Shown here piece by piece: positions 18,166-27,418 of a stretch of 64,000 nucleotides of DNA. Source of the DNA: CBDHDN01 sp965261585 (lineage in GTDB: Bacteria; Pseudomonadota; Alphaproteobacteria; UBA6615); the NCBI GenBank assembly GCA_965261585.1, contig CBDHDN010000029.1, positions 62,001 to 126,000 on the forward strand, read 5' to 3'. The notes under the pieces are model-generated. The model was given only the letters and a program-made list of their open reading frames with translations. It had not been told where the DNA came from and did no database searches. A program made the position numbers and the translations under genes. The stretch's first letter is position 1, and the number at the start of each line of letters is the position of its first letter.

Positions 18166-19738
18166 TTGAGCTCCACAGTCCTCGCCCGGCTTCAGCTCTG
18201 GTTCCTGGTCGGGGTCTCGCTGCTCATCCTGTGGTTGGCCCCCGACGTGTGGAACTACAGCCCGGATTCGGGGATCTACGTGGGCACGGCGGCGAACCTC
18301 GTGGAGACCGGCGCCTACCGCTTCAATGGCCACCCGAACCTGCTTTACTACCCCGGCCTGTCCGGCCTGCTCAGCCTGACCATCCTCCTCTTCGGCGTGA
18401 ACTTCCAGGTAATGCACCTGCTGACGGCAGGGATCGCCGTTGCCTGCTTGTGGCTCGCCAGAGCCTATTTCTCGGCCAGCCGGTATGGACTTGCCGGCCT
18501 TGCGGTGCCGGTGCTCCTGATGACCGCCGGCATCTTCATGCGGCAGGCTTTCTCCATCGTCTCGGATGGCTTGTTCTGGCGCTCGTGCTGGCGGTGCTGC
18601 TGCTGTGGCGGCGCTACCGCGAGGCGGCCGACCGGCGGGCGCTCATCGCCTGCTGCGTGCTGGCCGCCGCGGCGCCCCTCGTGCGGCTGCAGGGCGTCTT
18701 CCTGTGCGGCGCCCTCGGCCTCGGCCTGCTCCATGCCCTCTACGACGACCGCCGGCTCGATCTGCGCTCGCTCACGCGCGTTGTCGCGATCGGCTTGGCG
18801 ATCATGGCGCCGTTCGCCCTGTGGACGTGGCGGAACTGGGTGCTCTACACGCCGGATACGTTCAACGCCGTGAACGGGTTCTTTTTCGGCCTGCACGGCC
18901 TGGCGCTCTACGCCCCCGTTCCGGCGCCGGCCGGGAGCGGCGGGATCGCCTGGCCGTTCGTCCTGCAGCGCGGGCTGCTGTTCGTCACGTCGATGGTCGA
19001 GAGCATCTTCGGCAGGGCCGTGTTCGCCAGCCTGCCGCACGCGGTCTGGTTCCTCGCGATCGTCGGCCTGGCGGCGGCGGGCGCGGTGCGCTGGGCCCGC
19101 CGCGGCACCACGGTCGAAGCGGCCTTTGTCCTGACGACGCTGGCGTTTCACTTGGCTCTGTTGCTTATGTCGTGCCGCGCTACTGGCTGCCGATCATGCC
19201 GTTCGTGTTGGCGATGATCGGCTTCGGCTTGTTCGCGCTCTACGGGCTGCTCGGGCGGTCGCCGGCGCGCCACGCCGTTGCCGCACTGTCGGCCGTGTTT
19301 GTCACCGTGGCGTTGGCGGCGGGCGCCTGGCGCTTCGCCGTCTTTGTCGCCGCCGATAACACCCACTATCGCAACGCCGCCCCGGTAATCGAGCAGACCG
19401 CCGCCTATATCGCCGAGCACACCTCGCCGCAGGCGCGGATCGCCACGACGGACTGGGGCGTCATGCCGTTCGCGCTCGGCCGTGAGAGCTACCAGATCCT
19501 CGACGACGAATCCCATCGGCACACGCTGCGGCGTTTGGCCCGCTACCAGACGCGCTACCTCGTGATCCTCGACGGCCTGACCAGGTTCCCGCCGTTCGCG
19601 CACGCCATGGTCGTCGAACATGGCGATATATTTACCCCGGTCTTCGCGGCCAGCGCAGACGGTATCGGGCCATCGGCCGCGGTCTATGCCGTGGATCTGG
19701 CCGGCCTCGCGGCTGTGCTGGCGGTGGTGGAAGACTGA
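18166..19738 (+). pseudogene. GT39/ArnT-like membrane glycosyltransferase with two frameshifts
   Basis: Begins at TTG 18166 behind a strong GAGGAGG. The reading runs through frame 1, slips at about 18576 (after S-D-G-L-F) and again at about 19160 (before A-Y-V-V-P-R-Y-W-L-P). Adding one base at each site yields 524 codons ending at 19738. The protein has about ten membrane segments. An N-terminal periplasmic loop, N-Y-S-P-D-S-G-I-Y, resembles the acidic catalytic motif of the PMT/ArnT superfamily, which moves sugars from polyprenyl phosphate. The next gene starts inside its stop codon (TGATG), so this is the head of an operon. The frameshifts may be sequencing errors. Confidence 0.65.
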
Positions 19739-20976
19739 TGGCGGGGCCGGGGCTAGGGCGCGGGCAGGGCCGCCCGCTCAGAGTCGTCTATTGGGGCACC
19801 TACGATGTGGGCAAGCCGCGCAACCGCATCATGCTGCGCGGCCTGCGCGACAGCGGCGTCGCGGTCACCGAATGTCACGTCGAACTGTGGCGCCGGGTCG
19901 AGGATAAAAGCCAGCTTACCGGCCCGTTGCGCCGCGCCGCGGTCGTCGCGCGCTGGCTCGTCAGCTACCCCGTCCTGATCGCCAGGTACTTGCTGGCGCC
20001 GGCCCACGACGCGGTCGTCGTCGGCTATGTCGGGCACGTGGACGTGCTCGTCCTCTGGCCGTTCGCCCGGCTTCGTCGCGCACCGATCGTCTGGGACGCG
20101 TTCCTGTCGCTCTACGACACGGCCGGCTGCGATCGGCGTCTGGTCTCGCCGCGCCATCCGGTGGCCCGGGCGCTATTCAGACTGGAGGCGCTGGCGTGCC
20201 GCCTGGCCGACCGCGTCGTCCTGGATACGCGCGCCCATGCCGACTACTTCCAGCGCACGTTCCACGTCCCGGCCGAGCGGCTGGCGGTCGTGCCCGTGGG
20301 CGCCGAGGGCGAGCGCTTCCCCCGGCGCTCCGTCGAGACGATCGCGGCGCCCGCAGCTCCGGCGATGACCGTCCTGTTCTACGGCCAGTTCATCCCGCTG
20401 CACGGCATCGAGGCGATCATCCGGGCGGCGGACCTGGCCCGCGACGACGCCATCGACTGGGTCCTCATCGGCCGTGGGCAGGAAGCGGTGCGCATCCGCC
20501 GGCTGTTGGCGGTGCGTCCGATACCACGCCTCAGCTGGCTGGCGTGGCTGGATTACGACGCGCTTGTCAACGAAATCCACCGGGCCGACATCTGCCTCGG
20601 CATCTTCGGCGACACCGACAAGGCCGCCCGGGTCATTCCGAACAAGGTCTACCAGGTGCTCGCCACTGGCACGCCGCTCGTCACCCGCGATTCACCGGCG
20701 ATCCGGGAGCTGCTCAGTCCCGACACGCCCGGTATCTGGCTGGTGCCGCCGGCGGACCCGGGCGCCCTGTTGGCGGCGCTCAGGGAATTCGCCACGGCAC
20801 GACAGCAACTTCGCGCGCGGCCCTTGTTCGCGGAGCTGCAGGACACGATCACACCGCGCCGCGTCGGGCATCGACTCACCGGCATCATCGCAGAAGTCGT
20901 CGCTGGCCGGGCGCGTTCGCGTCGGCCGGCCGCAACGGACGGGATCATCCATGAGCCTCAGCGGCACCCTGATTGA
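19738..20976 (+). CDS. Family 4 glycosyltransferase (GT-B)
   Basis: A 412-residue GT-B glycosyltransferase. The N-terminal half holds V-V-Y-W-G-T-Y-D-V-G-K-P-R-N-R. The C-terminal donor-binding half shows V-L-F-Y-G-Q-F-I-P-L-H-G-I-E-A-I, I-G-R-G-Q-E and K-V-Y-Q-V-L-A-T-G-T-P-L-V-T-R-D-S-P, typical of retaining nucleotide-sugar transferases. It overlaps the preceding stop by one base and the next gene by 26 bases, so translation is coupled. It probably adds a sugar to a lipid-linked glycan on the cytoplasmic face. Confidence 0.85.
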   Translation: MAGPGLGRGQGRPLRVVYWGTYDVGKPRNRIMLRGLRDSGVAVTECHVELWRRVEDKSQLTGPLRRAAVVARWLVSYPVLIARYLLAPAHDAVVVGYVGHVDVLVLWPFARLRRAPIVWDAFLSLYDTAGCDRRLVSPRHPVARALFRLEALACRLADRVVLDTRAHADYFQRTFHVPAERLAVVPVGAEGERFPRRSVETIAAPAAPAMTVLFYGQFIPLHGIEAIIRAADLARDDAIDWVLIGRGQEAVRIRRLLAVRPIPRLSWLAWLDYDALVNEIHRADICLGIFGDTDKAARVIPNKVYQVLATGTPLVTRDSPAIRELLSPDTPGIWLVPPADPGALLAALREFATARQQLRARPLFAELQDTITPRRVGHRLTGIIAEVVAGRARSRRPAATDGIIHEPQRHPD

Positions 20977-21919
20977 CACGGCCAAGCTCGGCGTGCTCAG
21001 GCTGCTCGTCGTTGCCGACGCGGCCCGGCGGGCCGTGCGCCGTCACCAGCCCCAGATCCTGCTCGACATCGAGGGGGCGGTCCCGCCCGGCGCCAGCGAC
21101 ACGCTGTGCGTCTTCGCCCATTACGACCGCGACCACGTCATCAACGAATACGTCATCTACTACGTTCGGCGGCTGCGCGAGCTCGGCTGCGAGATCCTGT
21201 TCGTCAGCACGGCCGAACGGCTGAACGCGGCCGAGGCCGACAGGGTCCGACCGTACTGTCGACGCGTCCTCGTCCGCGAGAACATCGGCCACGACTTTGG
21301 CTCCTGGAAGGTCGGGCTGGCGACCGTCGCCGACCTCGACCGCTACGACCGCCTGATTCTGGCCAACGACAGCGTCTATGGCCCGCTGCAGGACCTCGGC
21401 CGTGTGTTCGCCGCCATGGAACAGACGAACGCCGACTTCTGGGGCGTCACCGATTCCCGCCGCTACGGCCACCACCTGCAGAGTTATTTCCTCGTCTTCG
21501 GCGGGCCCGTGCTGCGCCACGCCGCGTTTCGCCGGTTCTGGGATCGCCTGCCGTTTCATGCCTTCAAGCATGCGGTGATCCTGCGCGGAGAGATCGGCCT
21601 GTCGCGCGTGCTGCAGCGTGCGGGCTTCCGTTTCGCGGCGTTCTGCGCGTACGCGCGCCTCCGCTCCGACCGGATGGAGGAGGTCGCGCGTCTGGAGCGC
21701 TTGCATTGGCGCGGCCGGCCCAGCAACCCGTCGCGCCTGCTGTGGCGGCTCCTGCTGCAGGACCAGCACTGCCCGCTGCTCAAGGTCGAACCGCTACGGG
21801 ACCGGCCCGCGCACGTCCGGGACGCCGACGACTGGTCGGCCGTCGTGCGCGCCGCGTCGGACTACGACACGGGCCTGATCCAACGCCACCTGGCCCGCGT
21901 CGGCCGGTCGGCCGTCTGA
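20951..21919 (+). CDS. RgpF-like rhamnan synthesis protein
   Basis: A 322-residue protein of the rhamnan synthesis F family. Family blocks are F-A-H-Y-D-R-D-H-V-I-N-E-Y-V, R-E-N-I-G-H-D-F-G-S-W-K, L-I-L-A-N-D-S-V-Y-G-P and F-W-G-V-T-D-S-R, followed by Q-S-Y-F-L-V-F. Such proteins accompany rhamnose-rich polysaccharide synthesis and are thought to act as transferases. I start at ATG 20951 (M-S-L-S-G-T); longer frames run antisense to nothing and only overlap the GT4 gene. It lies inside the glycan operon. Confidence 0.82.
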   Translation: MSLSGTLIDTAKLGVLRLLVVADAARRAVRRHQPQILLDIEGAVPPGASDTLCVFAHYDRDHVINEYVIYYVRRLRELGCEILFVSTAERLNAAEADRVRPYCRRVLVRENIGHDFGSWKVGLATVADLDRYDRLILANDSVYGPLQDLGRVFAAMEQTNADFWGVTDSRRYGHHLQSYFLVFGGPVLRHAAFRRFWDRLPFHAFKHAVILRGEIGLSRVLQRAGFRFAAFCAYARLRSDRMEEVARLERLHWRGRPSNPSRLLWRLLLQDQHCPLLKVEPLRDRPAHVRDADDWSAVVRAASDYDTGLIQRHLARVGRSAV

Positions 21920-21926
21920 GAGGCCA

Positions 21927-22844
21927 ATGAAGATGGGCATGGCGAACAAGCTGCAACGCCACTTGCGGCACTACGGACTGGGGCACACGCTCGCCGAAGC
22001 CACCCGGGCCGGCCTCGACGTTGCGGTGCGCCGGCGGGCGCACAGCTGGCGTGAATGCGTGGCGGCCGTCGAGGGCGCCACGGGCATGGAGATCGGCGGC
22101 CCCAGCCGCATCTTCTCGCCCTTCGGGCTCGTGCCCGTCTACGCCCGCGCCGGCCGCGTCGACAACTGCAACTTCGGCGACGACACGGTGTGGGAGGGCG
22201 CCCTGCGCGACGGCGACGCCTTCGGCTACGGCCGCCGGCGGCGCCTGGGCCGCCAGTACATCCGCGAGGCGACGGACCTGCGCGACATCCCGTCCGCGGC
22301 CTACGACTTCGTGTGCTCGTCGCACATGCTGGAGCACGCGGCCAACCCGTTGAAGGCCCTGTACGAGTGGGTCCGCATCCTCAAAGACGGCGGCACCCTG
22401 ATCCTCGTCCTGCCGCACAAGGACGCGACGGTCGATCATCGCCGCCCGGTCACGGCGCTGGATCACCTGGTGGCGGACTTCGCGAACGACGTCGGCGAGG
22501 ACGATCTGACCCACCTGGACGAGATCCTGGCGCTCCATGACTTGAGCCGCGATCCCGGCGCCGGCGACCGCGACCACTTCGCCCGGCGCGCCCGCGCCAA
22601 CGGCGCCAACCGGTGCCTGCACCACCATGTCTTCGACACGCGGCTCGTCGTTCAGACGGTCGAGCACGTCGGTCTTCGCGTGACCGCGCTGGAGCTGACG
22701 CTGCCGCACCACATCATCGCCATCTGCCGCAAGGCGCCCTCCGGCGGCGCCGCCGACGATCGGCCATTCCTCGCGACGGGCCGCCTGCGCAGCCCGTTCG
22801 CCTCCGACGCGCAACACCTCGCTGCGGACAGCGGCCATGGCTGA
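21927..22844 (+). CDS. SAM-dependent methyltransferase of the glycan cluster
   Basis: A 305-residue class I methyltransferase-like protein. The binding region M-E-I-G-G-P-S is followed by S-S-H-M-L-E-H, the usual motif near the active site of Methyltransf_11 enzymes, and by W-V-R-I-L-K-D-G-G-T-L-I-L-V-L-P-H. The C-terminal H-H-H-V-F-D-T resembles methyltransferases linked to polysaccharide loci. Starts at 21927 (M-K-M-G-M); internal Met codons are alternatives. It ends overlapping the next glycosyltransferase by 8 bases, consistent with one operon. Likely role: methylation of a glycan terminus or sugar. Confidence 0.75.
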   Translation: MKMGMANKLQRHLRHYGLGHTLAEATRAGLDVAVRRRAHSWRECVAAVEGATGMEIGGPSRIFSPFGLVPVYARAGRVDNCNFGDDTVWEGALRDGDAFGYGRRRRLGRQYIREATDLRDIPSAAYDFVCSSHMLEHAANPLKALYEWVRILKDGGTLILVLPHKDATVDHRRPVTALDHLVADFANDVGEDDLTHLDEILALHDLSRDPGAGDRDHFARRARANGANRCLHHHVFDTRLVVQTVEHVGLRVTALELTLPHHIIAICRKAPSGGAADDRPFLATGRLRSPFASDAQHLAADSGHG

Positions 22845-23873
22845 CCCGACCGTCGACATCCTGCTCGCGACGCACAACGGCGCCGACTACCTGGCGGCGC
22901 AGCTGGACTCGATCGTCGCGCAGACCGTTGCGAACTGGCGCCTGATCGCGCGCGACGACGGCTCGTGCGACGGCACCCCGGCCATCCTGCATGCCTTCCA
23001 GGCGCGCACCCGGCGCGCACGACCCTCCTCGAGGATCGCGACGGCCGGCTCGGCGTCATCGGCAACTACGCTCGTCTGATGCGCAGTGCGACGGCCGACT
23101 ACGTCGCGTTGTGCGACCAGGACGACGTCTGGCTGCCCGAGAAGCTTCAGGTTTCCGTGGAGAGGATGCGAACACTGGAGCGCCGGTACGGGGGCGGGAC
23201 GCCGCTGCTGGTCTTCAGCGACCTGATTGTCGTCGACGCGAACTTGCAGGAAATCGCGCCCTCGTTCTGGAAGTATCAGCACCTGGATCCGAGCCACGCC
23301 CGCACGTTCAACAAGCTCGTCCCCAGGAATGTCGCGACCGGCTGCACCATGCTGTTGAACAGTCCGCTGGTCGAGGCGGCGCTGCCGTTTCCCGCGCCGG
23401 TCATGATGCACGATTGGTGGATTGCCATGGTCGCGGCTGCCTTCGGGTCGGCGGATTTCCTCCCACAGGCGACGATTCTGTATCGCCAGCACGCAGCGAA
23501 CGTCGCCGGCGCGGCGGTCGTCAGTTTCCGCACAGTGCCATCTCGTGTTGTCCGGCTGATCCGGGACTACGACCGCGTACACCGCGTGATCACGGGCGTC
23601 TTCGAACAGGCCAGGGCCTTTCATGAGCGCTACGGCCGGGACCTGCCCGAGGAGAACAGAAGGACGCTGGAGCTGTTCATCCAAATCTCCGATGCCGGCC
23701 CGATCTGGCGGCCACTGCTCGCCGTGAAGTGTCGCGCGCGCTCGCACGGTGCCATCAGGAGCGGGCTCTTGATCGGCCTGTCCCGTGGTGCCCTGCACGA
23801 GATCTGGGCCTCCATGGTCCGCCCCTTGCGTCCCGCCGGGCGGTCCCCGTTGCGGCGACGGCGTGTCGGCTGA
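22837..23873 (+). pseudogene. Family 2 glycosyltransferase with one frameshift
   Basis: The first about 55 residues (D-I-L-L-A-T-H-N-G-A-D-Y-L and R-D-D-G-S-C-D-G-T) are in one frame. The remainder (G-N-Y-A-R-L-M, then C-D-Q-D-D-V-W-L-P-E-K carrying the D-x-D-type motif, and H-D-W-W) is in another. The slip lies at about 23000-23020; adding one base gives 345 intact codons to the TGA at 23871-23873. Related GT2 enzymes are rhamnosyl- or glucosyltransferases of cell-surface polysaccharides, which fits the RgpF-like neighbour. The indel may be technical. Confidence 0.7.
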
Positions 23874-23874
23874 C

Positions 23875-25233
23875 ATGGGGCTGGTGGCTGGACTTAACCG
23901 CTGGCGCGGCGCGACGGCGGGTCGCCGGGTGGCGCTGAGCCTGCCCGACGTCGTCCGCGGCCCGATTGCCCGGGGCGCCGCCGGGACGTTCCTCCTGCGG
24001 CTCCTCCATGCCGCGCTGCGCTTTCTGATCAGCCTGGTGCTGGCACGCCTGCTCGGCGCGACCGGCTACGGTGCCTATTCGTTCGCCTTGACGTGCGTCG
24101 CCGTCTTGACCGTGCCGGCGCTACTCGGCTTTGACGGGTTGTTGGTGCGCGAGGTCGCGGGGTATCGGCCGCGCGGCGAATGGGCCCTCCTGCACGGGCT
24201 CATGCGGTGCGCCGGCCGGACAGCCCTGGTCGCCTCGGTCTCACTCACCCTGGCCGCCGCCGGCCTCGCCTCGATGCTGTCGGCGCACCTCGAGCGGCCG
24301 CTGCTCATGACCCTCTGGATCGCGCTGTTGGCCCTGCCGTTTCTCGCGCTGTTGCGCATCAAGCAGGCGATCTTGACCGGCCTGCGCCACGTCGTGGTCG
24401 GCCAGGTGGCCGAGACCGTGGTTCAGCCTGCCCTGTTCCTCGTTCTCGTCGGCCTGGTGGCGCTTATGGTCGTCGATCGGCCCGCGGCCCCTGTCATTGT
24501 CGGGCTCTACGGTGTGTCGATTCTGATCGCCTTCATCGTGGCGGCCGCATTCGTGCGCCGCATCCGGGCGACGCATATCGAAGCTGCGGCGCCAGCGTAT
24601 GACGCCGCCAATTGGCGGCGCAGCGGCATGCGGTTCGCGTTGATCGCCGGCCTCAACGTGCTCGGCACGAGCCTCGGCGTCATCATGCTCGGCCCCATGC
24701 AAGGCGGCGCAGCGACCGGCGTCTTCGGGATCGCCGCCGCCCTGGCGTCGCTCGTCATGCTCCCGCTGATGGCCATCAACACCGCCTTGGCGCCGGCCGT
24801 GTCCGCCCGGTTCGCCGCTGGAAAGCCGGCGGAGCTGCAGCCCGTGGCGACCAAGGCGGCGCGCAGCACCCTCATGCTCTGTTTGCCCCTGGCCCTCGTC
24901 TATGTCGTCTTCGGGGAGCGGGTGCTGTGGTTGTTCGGCCAGGACTTCACGGCGGGCTACACGGCACTGGCGATCTTGAGCGTCGCCCAGGTCGTCAACG
25001 CCGCCATGGGCTCGGCGGGCACGGTGTTGCAGATGACGGGGCATGAGCGCGACGTGGCCATCGCGCTCGCGCTCGCCATTGTCTGCAACGTCGCCCTCAA
25101 CCTCGCCCTGATCCCGACGTGGGGCGTCAACGGTGCGGCAGTGGGCGCCGCCGCCAACGTGATCCTGTGCAACGTCGCTCTGGTGGTCCAGCTGCGCCGC
25201 AGGCTAGGGATCCGGTCGACGGTGCTCGGCTAG
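23875..25233 (+). CDS. Wzx-like polysaccharide flippase
   Basis: A 452-residue integral membrane protein of the polysaccharide biosynthesis/MOP family, with about 12-14 hydrophobic helices. Typical parts are G-A-A-G-T-F-L-L-R-L-L, V-L-A-R-L-L-G-A-T-G-Y-G-A-Y at the N-terminus and A-L-N-L-A-L-I-P-T-W-G-V-N-G-A-A-V-G near the end. Such proteins flip undecaprenyl-linked oligosaccharides across the inner membrane. The start ATG 23875 follows the preceding stop by one base, placing it at the 3' end of the glycan operon. Confidence 0.85.
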   Translation: MGLVAGLNRWRGATAGRRVALSLPDVVRGPIARGAAGTFLLRLLHAALRFLISLVLARLLGATGYGAYSFALTCVAVLTVPALLGFDGLLVREVAGYRPRGEWALLHGLMRCAGRTALVASVSLTLAAAGLASMLSAHLERPLLMTLWIALLALPFLALLRIKQAILTGLRHVVVGQVAETVVQPALFLVLVGLVALMVVDRPAAPVIVGLYGVSILIAFIVAAAFVRRIRATHIEAAAPAYDAANWRRSGMRFALIAGLNVLGTSLGVIMLGPMQGGAATGVFGIAAALASLVMLPLMAINTALAPAVSARFAAGKPAELQPVATKAARSTLMLCLPLALVYVVFGERVLWLFGQDFTAGYTALAILSVAQVVNAAMGSAGTVLQMTGHERDVAIALALAIVCNVALNLALIPTWGVNGAAVGAAANVILCNVALVVQLRRRLGIRSTVLG

Positions 25234-25237
25234 GGCC

Positions 25238-26146
25238 TCATCCCTCGTGGTTGGCGTGTTCCAGCGGTGCGAACCGTCTCGCGGGCGGCGTATCGGCACC
25301 GTGCGCATCGTCGGCGGTGACGGCAAGCTCCAGCCGGCGCACCTTCTCGAGCGTCATCTCAATCAGCTGGCGGTTGTGGCTGATCAGGTCGGCGACGAGG
25401 CCGATAAGGAACGTCACCAGCCCGATCACCAGCAACGCCCCGCCGATGACCAGCGACTGGATGTGCCCGCCACCGCCGCCCATCACGGTCAGGATTCCAA
25501 AGCGGACGATCGGTGCCGCGCCGATCAGCGACAGCGCCAGGCCGATCAGCACGAAGACCTTGAGCGGGCGGTACATCGTGTACATCCGCAACAAGGTCGA
25601 CAGCGACCGCTCGAGGAACTGCGGCAGGCTCGTGAACAGCCGCGAATCCCGGGTTTTCGGATTGGTGGCCACCGGCACCGAGGCGACGGCGATGCGTTTG
25701 CGGCCGGCCTGGATCAGCGTCTCGATCGTATAGCTGAATGACGAGACGATGTTCATCTGCAGTGCCGCGTCGCGCGAGAACGCGCGGACGCCGCTCACCG
25801 CGTCCGGCACGTCGACGCCGGAGACCTTGCGCACGACATAGCTGCCGGTGCGCTGCAGCCGCTTCTTGGCCCACGAGAAGTGGGCGATCCGATCGGTCTT
25901 GCGGTCGCCGACGACGATGTCGGCGCGGCCGTCGAGGATCGGCTGGATCAGCCGCGGGATGTCGCGGCCGGCATACTGGTTGACGCCGACCTCGCGCGCC
26001 AGCGCCGCCGTCCGGTCCGTCGAGCCATCGTCGACGACCAGGATCTCCACCTGATCGACCCCGGCGATCTCATAGGGGATGTCGGCGACGGTCTGCTGCA
26101 GCGTCGCTTCTTCGTTGTGGCACGGGATCTGAACGATCAGCTTCAA
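25238..26146 (-). CDS. DPM-like family 2 glycosyltransferase lacking its DxD segment
   Basis: A 302-residue GT2 protein of the polyprenyl-phosphate mannosyl/glucosyltransferase type, with two C-terminal membrane segments (V-F-V-L-I-G-L-A-L-S-L-I-G and L-V-I-G-G-A-L-L-V-I-G). It opens with L-K-L-I-V-Q-I-P-C-H-N-E-E, for which TTG 26146 is the sensible start. V-V-D-D-G-S-T-D-R-T is present. However, A-R-E-V-G-V joins directly to N-Q-Y-A-G-R-D-I-P, where relatives have about 35 more residues including the catalytic D-A-D. The frame is kept, but the enzyme has probably lost activity. It is convergent with the flippase gene. Confidence 0.75.
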   Translation of the reverse strand: MKLIVQIPCHNEEATLQQTVADIPYEIAGVDQVEILVVDDGSTDRTAALAREVGVNQYAGRDIPRLIQPILDGRADIVVGDRKTDRIAHFSWAKKRLQRTGSYVVRKVSGVDVPDAVSGVRAFSRDAALQMNIVSSFSYTIETLIQAGRKRIAVASVPVATNPKTRDSRLFTSLPQFLERSLSTLLRMYTMYRPLKVFVLIGLALSLIGAAPIVRFGILTVMGGGGGHIQSLVIGGALLVIGLVTFLIGLVADLISHNRQLIEMTLEKVRRLELAVTADDAHGADTPPARRFAPLEHANHEG

Positions 26147-26424
26147 CGGGTATATCTTTCGGCGACGACAGAGAATCGCGGCCGAAACAAAGTACCCGGC
26201 AAGCCTTACCAAATACCTCAACGGGCCCTTGCGCGGTTTCTTGAGTATCCGTACTAGGCCATGTACTCATCAACTGGTGGTTGCCGGCTGCGACGTCCCA
26301 TGGCGGCTGGCACCGCGGACTCGGAGGGCCGAGATCGCGGGGGCGTTGTGGCGGCTGGCGATGCCGGCATCTGCTATGCTCCAGCGTTGCGGTGGAAGGC
26401 ATGGAGGCCCCGGAGGTTTCGCTT

Positions 26425-27366
26425 ATGTGCGACAGTTTAGTGGCGGTGGGATCGGCGACGGCAGACGGATCGCTGGTCTTTGGAAAGAATTCCGACCGGC
26501 CGGCGGCGGAGGAACAACGCCCGATTTACTGTCCGGCTCGGCGTCATCCGGCCAACGCGCGTGTGCGCTGCACCTACATAGAGATCCCCGAGGCCACCGA
26601 GACCCTCGCCGTGCTGCTCTCCCAACCCACCTGGATGTGGGGCGCGGAGATAGGGGTAAACGAGCGGGGCGTAGTGATCGGCAACGAGGCGGTCTGGACG
26701 AAGGCCCCACTGGGACCGGCCACGTTGCTCGGTATGGACCTGGTGCGCCTGGGTCTCGAGCGCGGCGCGACGGCGAGACGGGCTCTGGAGGTGATAACAA
26801 CGCTGCTCGAGGCCCACGGTCAGGGCGGCCCCTGCGCCGAACAGGATCCCGGCTTCCAGTATCACAACAGCTTCCTCATCGCCGATGTCGACGACGCCTG
26901 GGTGCTGGAAACCGCCGGCGATCACTGGGCAGCGGAATGCGTCACCGATGGTGTGCGCAACATCTCCAACCAGCTCTCCATCCGCCGTGGCTTCACACTT
27001 GCATCGGAAGGTCTTGGCGAACACGCGCGAAAGGCGGGCTGGTCGGCCGGGGAGGATCCTGTAGACTTCGCCGCCGCCTTCGGTGGGGAGGAGCCCGGCG
27101 AGCTTGCCACGCTGGCCACGCGCGAGGGTCGTGGACGCCAGCTCCTGGCGGCTGGGCGTGGCCGTATCACGGCGGCGGCCATGATGGAGATCCTGCGCGA
27201 CCATGATGGCGGGATCTGCATGCATGGGGCCTTTCGCACGACAGCGTCTCTCGTCTGCCGTGTCGGTCACGGCGTCGCACCGCGTATCTGGATGACCTGG
27301 GGAGACAACCCCTGCGAGGCCGACTTCCGGGAGATGGCCCCGCCCCTGCCAGCGGGAACCGGATAG
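26425..27366 (+). CDS. Secernin-type dipeptidase (peptidase C69)
   Basis: A 313-residue N-terminal-nucleophile hydrolase of the C69/secernin family. With ATG 26425 (behind GGAGG) the product begins M-C-D-S-L-V-A-V-G, placing Cys2 as the self-processed nucleophile, as expected for the family. Further blocks are F-G-K-N-S-D-R-P, S-Q-P-T-W-M-W-G-A-E-I-G-V-N-E-R-G-V and H-N-S-F-L-I-A-D. The longer upstream frame would bury the Cys and is rejected. No operon partner is apparent. Confidence 0.85.
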   Translation: MCDSLVAVGSATADGSLVFGKNSDRPAAEEQRPIYCPARRHPANARVRCTYIEIPEATETLAVLLSQPTWMWGAEIGVNERGVVIGNEAVWTKAPLGPATLLGMDLVRLGLERGATARRALEVITTLLEAHGQGGPCAEQDPGFQYHNSFLIADVDDAWVLETAGDHWAAECVTDGVRNISNQLSIRRGFTLASEGLGEHARKAGWSAGEDPVDFAAAFGGEEPGELATLATREGRGRQLLAAGRGRITAAAMMEILRDHDGGICMHGAFRTTASLVCRVGHGVAPRIWMTWGDNPCEADFREMAPPLPAGTG

Positions 27367-27418
27367 TTCGAGACGCTTGACGGAGCCCCATGAGCAAGGC
27401 CTTCACCAAGGAAACGAC

